A stretch of DNA of 64,000 bases. Source: Comamonas koreensis (lineage in GTDB: Bacteria > Pseudomonadota > Gammaproteobacteria > Burkholderiales > Burkholderiaceae_C). How positions within the stretch are numbered: position 1 is the stretch's first letter; each line of letters begins with the position of its first letter. The DNA lies in the NCBI RefSeq assembly GCF_021026195.1, contig NZ_JAJNCT010000007.1:62001-126000 (forward strand), read 5' to 3'. The notes under the pieces were generated by a model, which was given only the letters and a program-made list of their open reading frames with translations, searched no databases and was not told where the DNA came from. Position numbers and translations under genes: made by a program. This document shows positions 46,677-55,213 of this stretch, in pieces.

Positions 46677-46835
46677 GGATGCTATGCAAAACCCTCGCCC
46701 AGCGGGATGGACGCGGATCGGGATGAGCCGCAAGGCGTCTTTTGCAGTCAATAGCGAGCTATTGACAAGGAAGACAACGCAGCGGATCGCCCGAGTCCGC
46801 GTTCAGACCACGGCAGGGAGTTTTGCAGAGGGTCC
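46677..46835. mobile_element. 159 bp palindromic MITE-like element
   Basis: The whole segment is one long imperfect inverted repeat. The left arm (46677-46755) and the reverse complement of the right arm (46758-46835) align end to end at about three-quarters identity. The central arms GTCAATAGC and GCTATTGAC are perfect, with a 2 bp centre. The outer ends read GGATGCTATGCAAAAC and GGACCCTCTGCAAAAC. It is flanked by TCA on the left and TTA on the right, where TTA is the lysR stop codon. No coding capacity is visible. It resembles a non-autonomous element whose ends recall IS5-type termini (inference); a large REP-like hairpin is the alternative. Confidence 0.6.
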
Positions 46836-47762
46836 TTAGGTTCCATCGGTTTGGCCGATGCGCTGCAGCGGCAGGTTCTCGCCCATGAAGTCCAGAAACG
46901 CCCGCTGCGCCGGCGCCATATTGCGGCGCGATACAAAGGCCGCATGCAGAATGCCTTCGGGGATGCTCCAGCCCGCCAGCAGCTCAACCAGATCGCCATT
47001 GGCCACCTCATCGCGCACCATGGCGGCGGGCATCCAGCAGGCGCCGATACCGTCGAGCACCGCGTATTTCAGGGTCACCAGGTCATCGGCCACATAACGC
47101 GCCTGGTGGTGGATGGTCACATGCTCACCTTCGGGGCCCACCAGCTGCAAGGTGCTGTTGCCATCGGCGCTGGTCAGCGACATGGTGGGTATCTTGCTGC
47201 CCAGGTCTTGCGGGGTCTGCGGCACGCCGTGCACAGCCAGCAGCTCGGGGCTGGCCACCAGGCGCTGGCGCGTCATGCCCAGGCGCTTGACGACCAGGCT
47301 CCCGCTGTCATTGAGGTTGGCGCGCACCCGCAGCGCCACATCAATACCCTCCTCGATCAGGTTGATGGTGCGGTTGGTCACCAGCATCTCAATGCGCACC
47401 TTGGCATAGGTGCGCAAAAACGCCGGCAGCAGCTTGCCCACCGCGCCCTGGGCCAGGGTCACCGGGCAGGACACCCGCACCGTGCCCGAGGGCTCGCGTT
47501 GGGTCTGCTCCATCTCGGCCTGGGCATTCTGTGCCGCCTCGCGGGCCGTCTGGGCATGGCGCAAGAAGGTCTCACCGGCATCCGTCAACGACAGCCTGCG
47601 CGTCGTGCGCTGCAGCAGCCGCACACCCAGTTGCGCCTCCAGATCGGCAATGCGGCGCGACAGCCGCGACTTGGGCACCCCCAGCGCGCGGCCTGCCGCA
47701 GCAAAGCCGCCGCGCTCGACCACTTCGGCAAAGTAGTACATGTCGTTGAGGTCGTATTTCAT
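46836..47762 (-). CDS. LysR-family transcriptional regulator
   Basis: A 308-residue LTTR. The helix-turn-helix (about 1-62) reads FAEVVERGGFAAAGRALGVPKSRLSRRIADLEAQLGVRLL, and the substrate-binding domain runs from about 90 to 300 (VRVSCPVTLAQGAVGKLLPAFL; EGIDVALRVR). It is divergent from azoR, as expected for a regulator of a quinone/azo-compound reductase. Its stop codon abuts the palindromic element, so that hairpin would be the 3' end of its mRNA. Confidence 0.92.
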   Translation of the reverse strand: MKYDLNDMYYFAEVVERGGFAAAGRALGVPKSRLSRRIADLEAQLGVRLLQRTTRRLSLTDAGETFLRHAQTAREAAQNAQAEMEQTQREPSGTVRVSCPVTLAQGAVGKLLPAFLRTYAKVRIEMLVTNRTINLIEEGIDVALRVRANLNDSGSLVVKRLGMTRQRLVASPELLAVHGVPQTPQDLGSKIPTMSLTSADGNSTLQLVGPEGEHVTIHHQARYVADDLVTLKYAVLDGIGACWMPAAMVRDEVANGDLVELLAGWSIPEGILHAAFVSRRNMAPAQRAFLDFMGENLPLQRIGQTDGT

Positions 47763-47827
47763 GGTCAGAGGCAGCGTGGGCGCGGTCTGCGCGGGCAGAG
47801 AGGCAGCAAAAAAGTCTGCCCATCATA

Positions 47828-47843
47828 GTTCTAAAAATAGAAC
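47828..47843. promoter_or_regulatory. dyad in the lysR-azoR divergent region
   Basis: GTTCTA-AAAA-TAGAAC is a perfect 6 bp dyad with a T-N11-A core, the usual form of a LysR binding site. It lies 66 bp upstream of lysR and 113 bp upstream of azoR. Confidence 0.6.
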
Positions 47844-47955
47844 AATCCAACCCACCCCCACCCCTTAATCCAGCCCGCTCAGAGTGACAGAATTCGTCCA
47901 TTGGCAAAAATGCTGCGAGTGCAGCAAAAGCCGTCACCTGTTTGAAGGACTGACC

Positions 47956-48591
47956 ATGAAACTGCTGCATATCGATTCGTCCATCCTGGGCGCCAACTCC
48001 GTCTCCCGCCAACTCAGCGCCGAAGCCGTCAAGGCCTGGGTCGCCGTGCATCCCAACACCCAGGTGCAATACCTGGACCTGGCCGTCAACACACCACCCC
48101 ATCTGGGTGCCGACGCGCTGGGCTTCCGCACCGGCCAGGAGGCCAAGACCGAAGCAGAGCGTGTGCAAAATGCCATCTCCGAAACCTTGGTGAGCCAGTT
48201 GCTCGAAGCCGACGTGCTGGTCATTGGCGCGCCTTTCTACAACTTCAGCATCCCCACCCAGCTGCGCAGCTGGATCGACCGTGTGCTGCAAGGCGGCCGC
48301 ACCTTCCGCTACACCGCCAACGGCCCAGAAGGCCTGGCCGGTGGCAAGAAGGTGATCGTGGTGGAATCGCGTGGCGGCATCTACTCGACCAGCGAAGGCG
48401 GCCGTGCGATGGAGCACCAGGAAACCTACCTGCAAACCATCTTCGGCTTCATCGGCATCACCGATGTGCACTTTGCCCGTGCCGAAGGCCTGGCCATGGG
48501 CCCTGAAGCCCGCGCCGCCGCCATCAGCAAGGCGCAGGCCGAGATTGCCCAGGCGGTAGCCACGCCCATGCAGCAGACCGTAGCGGCCTGA
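47956..48591 (+). CDS. azoR: FMN-dependent NADH:quinone/azo reductase
   Basis: A 211-residue flavodoxin-fold reductase that reduces quinones, nitro- or azo-compounds. Family motifs are [20 protein letters not shown], the FMN-binding [26 protein letters not shown] and ESRGGIYS. The ATG at 47956 gives the family N-terminus. It is probably controlled by the divergent LysR protein. Confidence 0.92.
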   Translation: MKLLHIDSSILGANSVSRQLSAEAVKAWVAVHPNTQVQYLDLAVNTPPHLGADALGFRTGQEAKTEAERVQNAISETLVSQLLEADVLVIGAPFYNFSIPTQLRSWIDRVLQGGRTFRYTANGPEGLAGGKKVIVVESRGGIYSTSEGGRAMEHQETYLQTIFGFIGITDVHFARAEGLAMGPEARAAAISKAQAEIAQAVATPMQQTVAA

Positions 48592-48675
48592 TTGCCAGGC
48601 GCTTGAACAGCAGGAGGCTGGGTTCCATCCTCCGGCTGCGGCCCGGCACCCACCACCCAGTGCCAGGGCTTTATC

Positions 48676-48711
48676 GCCGATCTGAAGGAGAGCCTTCCGA
48701 TCGGCTTTTTT
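48676..48711 (+). terminator. rho-independent terminator after azoR
   Basis: GCCGATC and GATCGGC enclose an inner AAGG/CCTT stem and are followed by TTTTTT, 84 bp after the azoR stop. Confidence 0.85.
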
Positions 48712-48822
48712 GCGTCTGCATGCCATGGCGATCCACTGAATCAGCCTATTCATACAGCGACTGAAAAATTGTCAACCCATGGTTACAATCGGCCGCCTCT
48801 GCTGCGCTAAAACTGCCTTTTC

Positions 48823-49701
48823 ATGAGCCAACTCGGTATCGTCCTGCATGTCTGCGGGCTGTGGATTCTCTCTAGCCTTGATGCGAGCGGCAAGTTGCTG
48901 GTCCTGGCGGGGGTGCCGGTGTTGATGGTGGCCTGGTTCCGCTATGTGGGCCATGTGGTGCTGATGGGCGTGTTGGTGCTGCCCAGACGCGGCATGGGGC
49001 TGTTTCGCACGCAGTCGCTGTCGCGCCAGATCCAGCGCTCGGTGCTGATGATTGCCACCACCTTGCTGTTCTTCCACGTGCTGAGCATGGTGCCGCTGGC
49101 CGAGGGCACGGCGATGAACTTCATGGCGCCGCTGCTGGTGATGGTGCTGGCGCCCTGGCTGCTGGGCGAGCGCCCGGGCTGGCACCGCTGGGCAGGCGTG
49201 GTGCTCGGCTTTGTCGGCATGCTGGTGGTCATCCGTCCGGGCGGGCAGTTATCTACCGAAGGGGCCATCTGGGGCGTGGTGACGGCCAGCACCTTTGCGC
49301 TGTTCCAGATCAGCACGCGCCGCGTGGCTGCGGATGACCCGCTCACCAGCAACCTCTACGGCGGCCTGTTTGGCGCGCTGGTGCTGAGCGCCCTGCTGCC
49401 CTTTTTCTGGAAGCAGCTGGATCTGAGCATCTGGCAATGGCTGCTGCTGGCTTCCACCGGCCTCAGCGGCTTTGTGGGCCACTGGCTGCAGATCACCGCC
49501 TACAGCAGGACCAGCGCCACCTTGCTGGCGCCGTTCAACTACCTGCAGATCGTCTCTGCCACCACCTTGGGCTGGCTGATTTTTGGCCAGCTGCCCGATG
49601 CGGCGACCGCCGCCGGCATGGCCTTGATCTGCTGCGCAGGCCTGGGTGTGGTGCTGGTCGAAGTCTGGCAACAGCGCCTGCGCAAGCGCCTGGCGGCCTG
49701 A
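48823..49701 (+). CDS. EamA/DMT family transporter
   Basis: A 292-residue, ten-helix protein with two EamA repeats (about 5-135 and 145-285). Typical segments are MVPLAEGTAMNFMAPLLVMVLAPWLLGE at the end of repeat one and ATLLAPFNYLQIVSATTLGWLIFGQLPD in repeat two. Members export amino acids or other small metabolites; substrate unknown. No ribosome site is evident before the ATG. Confidence 0.88.
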   Translation: MSQLGIVLHVCGLWILSSLDASGKLLVLAGVPVLMVAWFRYVGHVVLMGVLVLPRRGMGLFRTQSLSRQIQRSVLMIATTLLFFHVLSMVPLAEGTAMNFMAPLLVMVLAPWLLGERPGWHRWAGVVLGFVGMLVVIRPGGQLSTEGAIWGVVTASTFALFQISTRRVAADDPLTSNLYGGLFGALVLSALLPFFWKQLDLSIWQWLLLASTGLSGFVGHWLQITAYSRTSATLLAPFNYLQIVSATTLGWLIFGQLPDAATAAGMALICCAGLGVVLVEVWQQRLRKRLAA

Positions 49702-50035
49702 AAAAGCCAGCGAAAACAAGAGGGAAAGCGCTGGGAGCATGGGCCCCAATACCCCAGCATTTAAGACCAGCTTCACCATTGAAGAAGTACCCCTTCGTCA
49801 TTCGCGCACACCGGGGAAACCCAAATATCAAATTGATAGCTATATATGCAAACCCAATGAGCATATAGCGCCCATTCTTTGCAGCTGCGCAGGTTGCAAA
49901 ACCGGACAACTTGGATTGCCGGACGCCTGAGAGGCTTGGGTGACAATTAACAATTTGGCGGCAATGCTATACATTCGGTGATGACCGTCGCACAAGCGAC
50001 AAAATTCATAATTCCAGTCACCGAGACGACATGCC
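49702..50035. other. 334 bp gap between the EamA and crp/fnr genes
   Basis: No gene is supported. It contains a REP-like inverted repeat at 49843-49867 and, nearer the regulator, TATACA 66 bp before its start codon, which may be its -10 box. The right half is AT-richer than the surrounding DNA. Confidence 0.5.
49843..49867. repeat. small REP-like inverted repeat
   Basis: TATATGC and GCATATA flank an 11 bp loop, embedded in CAAATTGATAGCT on the left and AGCGCCC on the right. The surrounding pattern resembles intergenic repeats I recall from Comamonadaceae genomes, but copy number cannot be judged from this window. Confidence 0.4.
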
Positions 50036-50749
50036 ATGGACGATCCCATCCTGACCCCCGAAGAGCGCGAAGCCATCAACACAGGGCGCTGGTTCAGCAC
50101 CCTCTCGCCGACTTTGCGCCATGACATTCTGCGCTGCGCCTATGTCAAGCGCTTCAAGGATGGCGGGTTGATCTTCTCCCGTGGCGATGAGCCCGAAGAG
50201 TGGGTGTCCGTGGCCCGGGGTTCCGCCCGCGTCAGCTCGGCGTCGCTGACCGGCAAGCAGATCACCCTGACCTATGTCGAGCCAGGCACCTGGTTTGGCG
50301 ATGTCGGCCTGTTCGACGACGACACACGCACCCATGATGTCTATGCCCATGGCGAGACCACCCTGGTGTGCGTCAGCAAGGCGGATTTCCAGCGCATTCT
50401 GCAGACCCATGTGGAGTTCTACCAGGCGCTGGCGCGCATGCATGCGCGCCGCATCCGCAGCCTCTACGGCATGGTGGAAGACCTCAACACCCTGCCACTG
50501 CGCGCACGGCTGGCCAAGCAGCTGCTGCACCTCTCGCGCAGCTACGGCGTGCCCGGCAAGGAAAGCAGCGAAACCCGCATCGGCCTGCAACTGGCCCAGG
50601 AAGAGCTGGCCCAGCTACTCGGCGCCTCGCGCCAGCGCGTGAACCAGGAACTCAAATCGATGGAGCGCGAATCGTCCATCCGCATCGAGCCTTCGGGGCT
50701 GACGGTGCGCGACAGCAATGCGCTGCGCCGCATTGCTGCGTCTGAGTAA
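50036..50749 (+). CDS. Crp/Fnr-family transcriptional regulator
   Basis: A 237-residue regulator. The cyclic-nucleotide-binding-like fold is at about 20-130 (IFSRGDEPEEWVSVARGSARV; GTWFGDVGLFDD), followed by a long dimer helix and a Crp-type helix-turn-helix at about 175-215 (QLAQEELAQLLGASRQRVNQEL). No N-terminal Cys cluster like that of Fnr is present, so an Fe-S oxygen sensor is unlikely. Effector and targets are not known. Confidence 0.9.
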   Translation: MDDPILTPEEREAINTGRWFSTLSPTLRHDILRCAYVKRFKDGGLIFSRGDEPEEWVSVARGSARVSSASLTGKQITLTYVEPGTWFGDVGLFDDDTRTHDVYAHGETTLVCVSKADFQRILQTHVEFYQALARMHARRIRSLYGMVEDLNTLPLRARLAKQLLHLSRSYGVPGKESSETRIGLQLAQEELAQLLGASRQRVNQELKSMERESSIRIEPSGLTVRDSNALRRIAASE

Positions 50750-50821
50750 TTACGCAGTAGTTATGCGACACCCCGGCCCACGCTTTGCGCATCGCGGTGG
50801 GCCGCAGGTCGAACGACCTGT

Positions 50822-50902
50822 CTAAAAAACGCCGTAGCTGTAGGCCACGTACAAAGCGGCCAATACACCAACCACGGCCAGAATGCGCATGATGCGTCCC
50901 AT
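50822..50902 (-). CDS. 26-residue single-helix membrane miniprotein
   Basis: A short frame begins MGRIMRILAVVGVLAALYVA and ends YSYGVF. It has a basic N-terminus and one helix long enough to span the membrane. GGGAGAA lies 8 nt before the ATG, an excellent ribosome site in an otherwise empty gap. It is 34 bp downstream of rnhA on the same strand. I know of no named family; translation is inferred from the ribosome site and composition. Confidence 0.55.
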   Translation of the reverse strand: MGRIMRILAVVGVLAALYVAYSYGVF

Positions 50903-50936
50903 CGCTCGTTCTCCCTGCTTGTAATGCTAAAAGGGC

Positions 50937-51386
50937 TCAGCCCCGGCCCAGCGCCATGGCCACGCCCCGGTTGGCCAGCGCATCAGCGCGCTCATTGCCA
51001 GGATCGCCGGCATGGCCCTTGACCCAGTGCCAGGTGATGCGGTGCTCTCCACCGTGCACCAGCGCATCCAGGCGCTGCCAGAGGTCCACGTTCTTGACGG
51101 GCTCCTTGCTCGCCGTGCGCCAACCCTTGGCCTTCCAGCCGGTGATCCATTCGGTGATGCCTTTGCGCACGTACTGGCTGTCCAGATACAGCTGCACGTC
51201 GCAGGGGCGCTTCAGGGCTTCGAGCGCCTGGATCACCGCCATCAGTTCCATGCGGTTGTTGGTGGTGCCCAGCTCGCCACCGAACAGCTCCTTCTGCGCT
51301 GTGCCAGCGCTGAGCAAAGCGCCCCAGCCGCCTGGGCCAGGGTTGCCCTTGCAGGCACCGTCCGTATAAATCACCACTTGGTTCAC
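50937..51386 (-). CDS. rnhA: ribonuclease HI
   Basis: Degrades RNA in RNA:DNA hybrids. The GTG at 51386 follows AAGGAG by 5 nt and gives 149 residues starting (M)[20 protein letters not shown]. coli RNase HI has 155. Catalytic residues Asp9, Glu47 and Asp69 are present (TDGA; NRMELMA; YLDSQY), as are the His and last Asp in [14 protein letters not shown]. The methyltransferase gene lies 103 bp upstream on the same strand, the usual neighbour pair in this family. Confidence 0.95.
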   Translation of the reverse strand: MNQVVIYTDGACKGNPGPGGWGALLSAGTAQKELFGGELGTTNNRMELMAVIQALEALKRPCDVQLYLDSQYVRKGITEWITGWKAKGWRTASKEPVKNVDLWQRLDALVHGGEHRITWHWVKGHAGDPGNERADALANRGVAMALGRG

Positions 51387-51489
51387 AACCACTCCTTGGC
51401 ACTTGCCACGATTACAGGGGGCCACTATAAGCGCATTTGCGGGCGGTTTGCGCTCCCACATGGGCAGGGCGCGGCTTGGTGCTGACGCG

Positions 51490-52353
51490 CTATTCGGCGC
51501 TGCGCTGGGTCTCGGTCAGCCGCTCGCGGGCGGCCACCGCAGGGCGCGCAACGCCGCTGGGGGCTGGCGCCCTCCAGGGCGCAGCCAGCTTGTGCATGCT
51601 GGGGACTTTTTTCACTGCTTCGGCAAAATACACGCCACCCAGCACCGGCCAGGCCGTGGGTCCTACCCGGTCCATCCATTCCCAGCGGCTCAGCCAGCTG
51701 TCGCTGCGCATCGCAGGGCGAAAGCAGCCAAAGCTGGCGCTTTGCAGCTCCAGCCCCAGCAGCTTGAGCCAGTCGCGCAAACGCCCGTAGCCGATCAGGT
51801 TGCGGTCATCGGGCATGGGCGGCAGCTTTTGCAGGCCAGGAATGCGCCGGGCCCAGGTGTGCATGCCCCAGAGGCTGGCCGGGTTGATGCCGCTGATCAG
51901 CACCCGGCCTTCAGGCACCATCACCCGCGCCACCTCGCGCAGCACCGCATGCGGGTCAGCGCTCAGCTCCAGGGTATGGGGCAGCAGCACCAGGTCCAAG
52001 GTATCGGGGCCGAACGGCAGCGCATGGGCATCACAGAGCAGGCTGGCAGTGACGGCCTCCGCGGGCGTTGCAGGCAGGCCCACATCGCTTTGTAAAGGCG
52101 GCGCAAAGCTCTGTACATCTGCCAGCCGGCTTTGCTGCCACTGCAGGGCCTGCTCTGTCGAGTCAAGCGCCAGCCAGCGGTGGGGCGTGCGATTGTTGCG
52201 CAGCCCCTGCAGCGGGAAAAGCCCGATCTGCAGGCTATGGAAGCCAAAAATATCGGCCACGGCATCGTCGTAACATGTTTGCTCCCAGGACAGCATGTAG
52301 CTGCCCAGCGGCGTCTGCCACCAATTTTGCGTGCCTATAATTTGGTCATTCAT
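51490..52353 (-). CDS. SAM-dependent methyltransferase (class I, YafS-like)
   Basis: A 287-residue class I methyltransferase with the Methyltransf_11 core: [28 protein letters not shown] (motifs II-III) and [26 protein letters not shown]. The N-terminal [21 protein letters not shown] segment and linkage with gloB and rnhA match the YafS group of E. coli, whose substrate is unknown. Its ribosome site (AGAGGTAA) lies inside the gloB coding region, and its ATG overlaps the gloB ATG on the opposite strand. Confidence 0.87.
   Translation of the reverse strand: MNDQIIGTQNWWQTPLGSYMLSWEQTCYDDAVADIFGFHSLQIGLFPLQGLRNNRTPHRWLALDSTEQALQWQQSRLADVQSFAPPLQSDVGLPATPAEAVTASLLCDAHALPFGPDTLDLVLLPHTLELSADPHAVLREVARVMVPEGRVLISGINPASLWGMHTWARRIPGLQKLPPMPDDRNLIGYGRLRDWLKLLGLELQSASFGCFRPAMRSDSWLSRWEWMDRVGPTAWPVLGGVYFAEAVKKVPSMHKLAAPWRAPAPSGVARPAVAARERLTETQRSAE
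52336..52341 (+). promoter_or_regulatory. TATAAT element directly before gloB
   Basis: A perfect TATAAT ends 10 bp before the gloB ATG, within the methyltransferase coding region. If used, transcription would begin within a few bases of the start codon, giving a leaderless or nearly leaderless mRNA. No clear -35 box or ribosome site accompanies it. Confidence 0.4.
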
Positions 52354-53125
52354 GCATCTGTTACCTCTGCCCGCTTTCAACGACAACTACATCTGGCTGC
52401 TGCACGACGGACAGCACGCGCTGGTCGTCGACCCAGGCCAGGCCGCGCCCGCGCTTGACGCGCTGCGCCGCCTCGATCTGCAGCTGCAAGCCATTGTAGT
52501 GACCCACCACCACGGCGACCATACGGGCGGCGTGGCTGAGCTGCGCGAGGCCACCGGCGCCCCGGTCTACGGCCCCGCCACCGAGGACATCCCCCAGCCT
52601 TGCCAGCCCATGCGGGGTGGTGACAAGCTGGATCTGTTGGGCCTGCCGTGGCAGGTGATCGATGTGCCCGGCCATACCGCCGGGCATATCGCTTATTACT
52701 GCGCCGATGTAGCCGGGCAGCCACTGCTGTTCTGTGGCGACACCTTGTTCTCAGGCGGCTGCGGCCGCCTTTTTGAAGGCACGCCCGCGCAGATGCATGC
52801 ATCACTGTCGGCGCTGGCTGCGCTGCCCGCCAACACGCGGGTCTGCGCCGCCCATGAGTACACGCTCTCCAACCTGCGCTTTGCGCAGGCGGTAGAGCCC
52901 GACAACCAGGACATCGCCCATTACCTGGCGCACTGCGAGCAGTTGCGCGAGCGGGGCGAGCCGACCTTGCCTGCGCAACTTGGCAACGAGCTGCGCATCA
53001 ACCCTTTCCTGCGCTGCAGCCTGGCCCCCGTGGCCCGCGCTGCGCAGCAGTTTGATCCCTCCACCCCTGGCAGCGACCCGGTCGCCGTTTTTGCCGCGCT
53101 GCGTCGCTGGAAGAACCAATTCTGA
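52352..53125 (+). CDS. gloB: hydroxyacylglutathione hydrolase (glyoxalase II)
   Basis: Hydrolyses S-lactoylglutathione in methylglyoxal detoxification. The 257 residues carry the metallo-beta-lactamase motif THHHGDH (His52, His54, Asp56, His57) and the further metal ligands in GHTAGHIAYY, FCGDTLFSGGCGRLFEG and CAAHEYTLSNLRFA. The C-terminal HAGH domain ends DPVAVFAALRRWKNQF. The gene shares its start region with the divergent methyltransferase and overlaps mltD by TGATG. Confidence 0.95.
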   Translation: MHLLPLPAFNDNYIWLLHDGQHALVVDPGQAAPALDALRRLDLQLQAIVVTHHHGDHTGGVAELREATGAPVYGPATEDIPQPCQPMRGGDKLDLLGLPWQVIDVPGHTAGHIAYYCADVAGQPLLFCGDTLFSGGCGRLFEGTPAQMHASLSALAALPANTRVCAAHEYTLSNLRFAQAVEPDNQDIAHYLAHCEQLRERGEPTLPAQLGNELRINPFLRCSLAPVARAAQQFDPSTPGSDPVAVFAALRRWKNQF

Positions 53126-54675
53126 TGAAGTATCTGTACCTGTGGAGCCTGAGCGCCCTACTCGCCCTGACGGGCTGCGCCATGACCGAAACCGGCGGCC
53201 CCCCCACCGCCAATGCAGACGATGCCACCAAGACCAGCTCGGTACCGCACACCCCCAGCTACCCCAGCGGCCCCTTGAGCCCCATCAATGCGGCCAGCCT
53301 GCAGGGCAATGGCGCCGTCACCAGCCTGGCCGTGCCCGATGACCTCTGGGACCGCATACGCCGTGGCTTTGCAATGCCCGATCTGGAGAACGACCTGGTC
53401 AGCAACCAGGAGCAGTGGTACTCCACGCGCCCCGATTACATCCAGCGCATGACCGCGCGCTCCTCCAAGTACATGTTCCATATCGTCGAGGAGCTCGAGC
53501 GCCGGGGCATGCCGACCGAGCTGGCCCTGCTGCCCTATATCGAGAGCGCCTACAACCCGCAGGCGGTCTCCAGCGCCAAGGCGGCCGGCATGTGGCAGTT
53601 CATGCCCGCCACCGGCACCTATTTCGATCTGAAGCAGAACATGTTCCGCGACGACCGCCGCGATGTGCTGGCCTCGACCCGCGCGGCACTGGACTACCTG
53701 CAAAAGCTCTACAACATGTTTGGCGACTGGCACCTGGCACTGGCAGCCTACAACTGGGGCGAAGGCAGTGTGGGCCGCGCCATTGCCCGCAACCAGAAGC
53801 AAGGCCTGGGCGGCGCCTACACCGACCTGAGCATGCCCGATGAGACGCGCAACTACGTGCCCAAGCTGCAGGCGGTCAAGAACATCATCGCCCACCCCGA
53901 GCGCTTCCAGGCCGAGTTGCCGCTGATCGAGAACCACCCTTACTTCCAGGCCGTGACCCTGGACCGCGATATCGACACCGCCCAGGTGGCCGAGATGGCC
54001 GGCGTCACGATGGATGAGCTCAAGTCGCTCAACCCCTCGTTCAACCGCCCGGTGATCTTCAAGGCCGGCACACCGCAGGTACTGCTGCCCTGGGACAACG
54101 CCAATGTCTTCCGCCGCAACCTGCAGGCCCATGAGAAAGGCCAGTACGCCAGCTGGACCGTGTGGACCGTGCCCAGCACCATGACCGTGGCCACCGCCGC
54201 CGGTATGGTCGGCATGAGCGAGAACGACCTGCGCGCGGTCAACAACATTCCGCCGCGCATGATGGTCAAAGGTGGCTCGGCGCTGATGGTGCCGCGCTCG
54301 GCCGCCGTCAAGCAGGACGTCTCCAGCCACCTGGCCGACAACGCCCACATCGCGCTGACCCCGGAAGTGGTCACCCGCCGCACGACCGTCAAGGCCCGCA
54401 AGGGCGATACCGTCGCCCGCGTGGCCCAGCGCTACCGGGTCACCGCCGCACAGGTGGCTGACTGGAACGATGTCGGCGTCAAGAGCGCCTTCAAGGTGGG
54501 CCACCAGGTGGTGCTGTATATGCCCGTGCGCGTAGGTGCTGCACCAGCAGCGCGCGGCGGCCAGGCGGCGCGCGGCAGCCGCAGCAGCAATGCCAAAAGG
54601 CCGGCGGTGCGCCAGACAGCGACCCAGAAGGCCCCCTCCAAGCGCAGCACCAGCACCACGAAGAAAAAGCGCTGA
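53125..54675 (+). CDS. mltD: membrane-bound lytic murein transglycosylase D-like lipoprotein
   Basis: Cleaves peptidoglycan glycan strands. A lipoprotein signal peptide ends in the lipobox LTGC (Cys18). The SLT domain (about 115-230) has the catalytic Glu140 in LLPYIESAYNPQA and GMWQFMPATG. LysM-type repeats follow (about 340-395 and 412-460, the second reading VKARKGDTVARVAQRYRVTAAQVADWNDV). The last 45 residues are a very basic Ser/Arg/Lys tail not typical of E. coli MltD. Its start overlaps the gloB stop, and a strong terminator follows. Confidence 0.94.
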   Translation: MKYLYLWSLSALLALTGCAMTETGGPPTANADDATKTSSVPHTPSYPSGPLSPINAASLQGNGAVTSLAVPDDLWDRIRRGFAMPDLENDLVSNQEQWYSTRPDYIQRMTARSSKYMFHIVEELERRGMPTELALLPYIESAYNPQAVSSAKAAGMWQFMPATGTYFDLKQNMFRDDRRDVLASTRAALDYLQKLYNMFGDWHLALAAYNWGEGSVGRAIARNQKQGLGGAYTDLSMPDETRNYVPKLQAVKNIIAHPERFQAELPLIENHPYFQAVTLDRDIDTAQVAEMAGVTMDELKSLNPSFNRPVIFKAGTPQVLLPWDNANVFRRNLQAHEKGQYASWTVWTVPSTMTVATAAGMVGMSENDLRAVNNIPPRMMVKGGSALMVPRSAAVKQDVSSHLADNAHIALTPEVVTRRTTVKARKGDTVARVAQRYRVTAAQVADWNDVGVKSAFKVGHQVVLYMPVRVGAAPAARGGQAARGSRSSNAKRPAVRQTATQKAPSKRSTSTTKKKR

Positions 54676-54697
54676 GGCAACCCACGCCCCCGCACAG

Positions 54698-54722
54698 GAC
54701 GCTCCTCGGAGCGTCTTTTTTT
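54698..54722 (+). terminator. rho-independent terminator after mltD
   Basis: GACGCTCC and GGAGCGTC form an 8 bp stem (effectively a CTCG-type tight loop), followed by seven T, 23 bp after the mltD stop. Confidence 0.92.
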
Positions 54723-54785
54723 ATGCGCACAGACCTTACGGACAAAGGCCTCGCACTATGCTGGGCGCACCACAAAGGAGAGCGC

Positions 54786-55109
54786 ATGCGCGAAGGATTG
54801 GAAAAACTGCTGGCCAAGGGACAGGACAGCGCCGTGCTGCGCTTTGGCCTGGGCCAGGCCTGCTTGAAGGAAGAAGACTATGCGGCCGCCGCGCTGCACC
54901 TGGCGCAGGCCGTCGCGCAGAACCCGCAGTATTCGGCGGCCTGGAAGCTGCTGGGCAAGGCCCAGCTGGAATCGGGCGCAACGGACGCCCGTGCACAAGC
55001 CCAGGCCAGCTGGCAGCAAGGCCTACAGGTGGCAGAGCAGCAGGGGGACACGCAGACGGTCAAGGAGCTCACGGTGTTCCTCAAACGCCTGCAGAAAGCG
55101 GCTGGCTGA
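54786..55109 (+). CDS. small TPR-repeat protein
   Basis: A 107-residue protein made almost wholly of tetratricopeptide-type helices (AVLRFGLGQACLKEEDYAAAALHLAQAVAQNPQYSAAWKLLGKAQLE). The ATG at 54786 is chosen because AAAGGAG lies 5 nt upstream. No signal peptide is seen, so it is probably cytoplasmic and a protein-interaction module. The partner is unknown. Confidence 0.82.
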   Translation: MREGLEKLLAKGQDSAVLRFGLGQACLKEEDYAAAALHLAQAVAQNPQYSAAWKLLGKAQLESGATDARAQAQASWQQGLQVAEQQGDTQTVKELTVFLKRLQKAAG

Positions 55110-55140
55110 GCCGCCTTGGAGCGGGATCGTCCAAGAAAAA

Positions 55141-55171
55141 ACGGCAAGGGCCTGGAAGGCGCTTGCCGTTT
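55141..55171. terminator. terminator between the TPR gene and gsiD
   Basis: ACGGCAAG and CTTGCCGT form an 8 bp stem with a 13 nt loop. A-rich sequence to the left favours termination of the leftward gsi transcript; TTT on the right is weak for the TPR gene. Confidence 0.7.
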
Positions 55172-55213
55172 CATCATGGCAGCTGGCTAGCAGCTCTAGC
55201 CAGGTACCGATGA

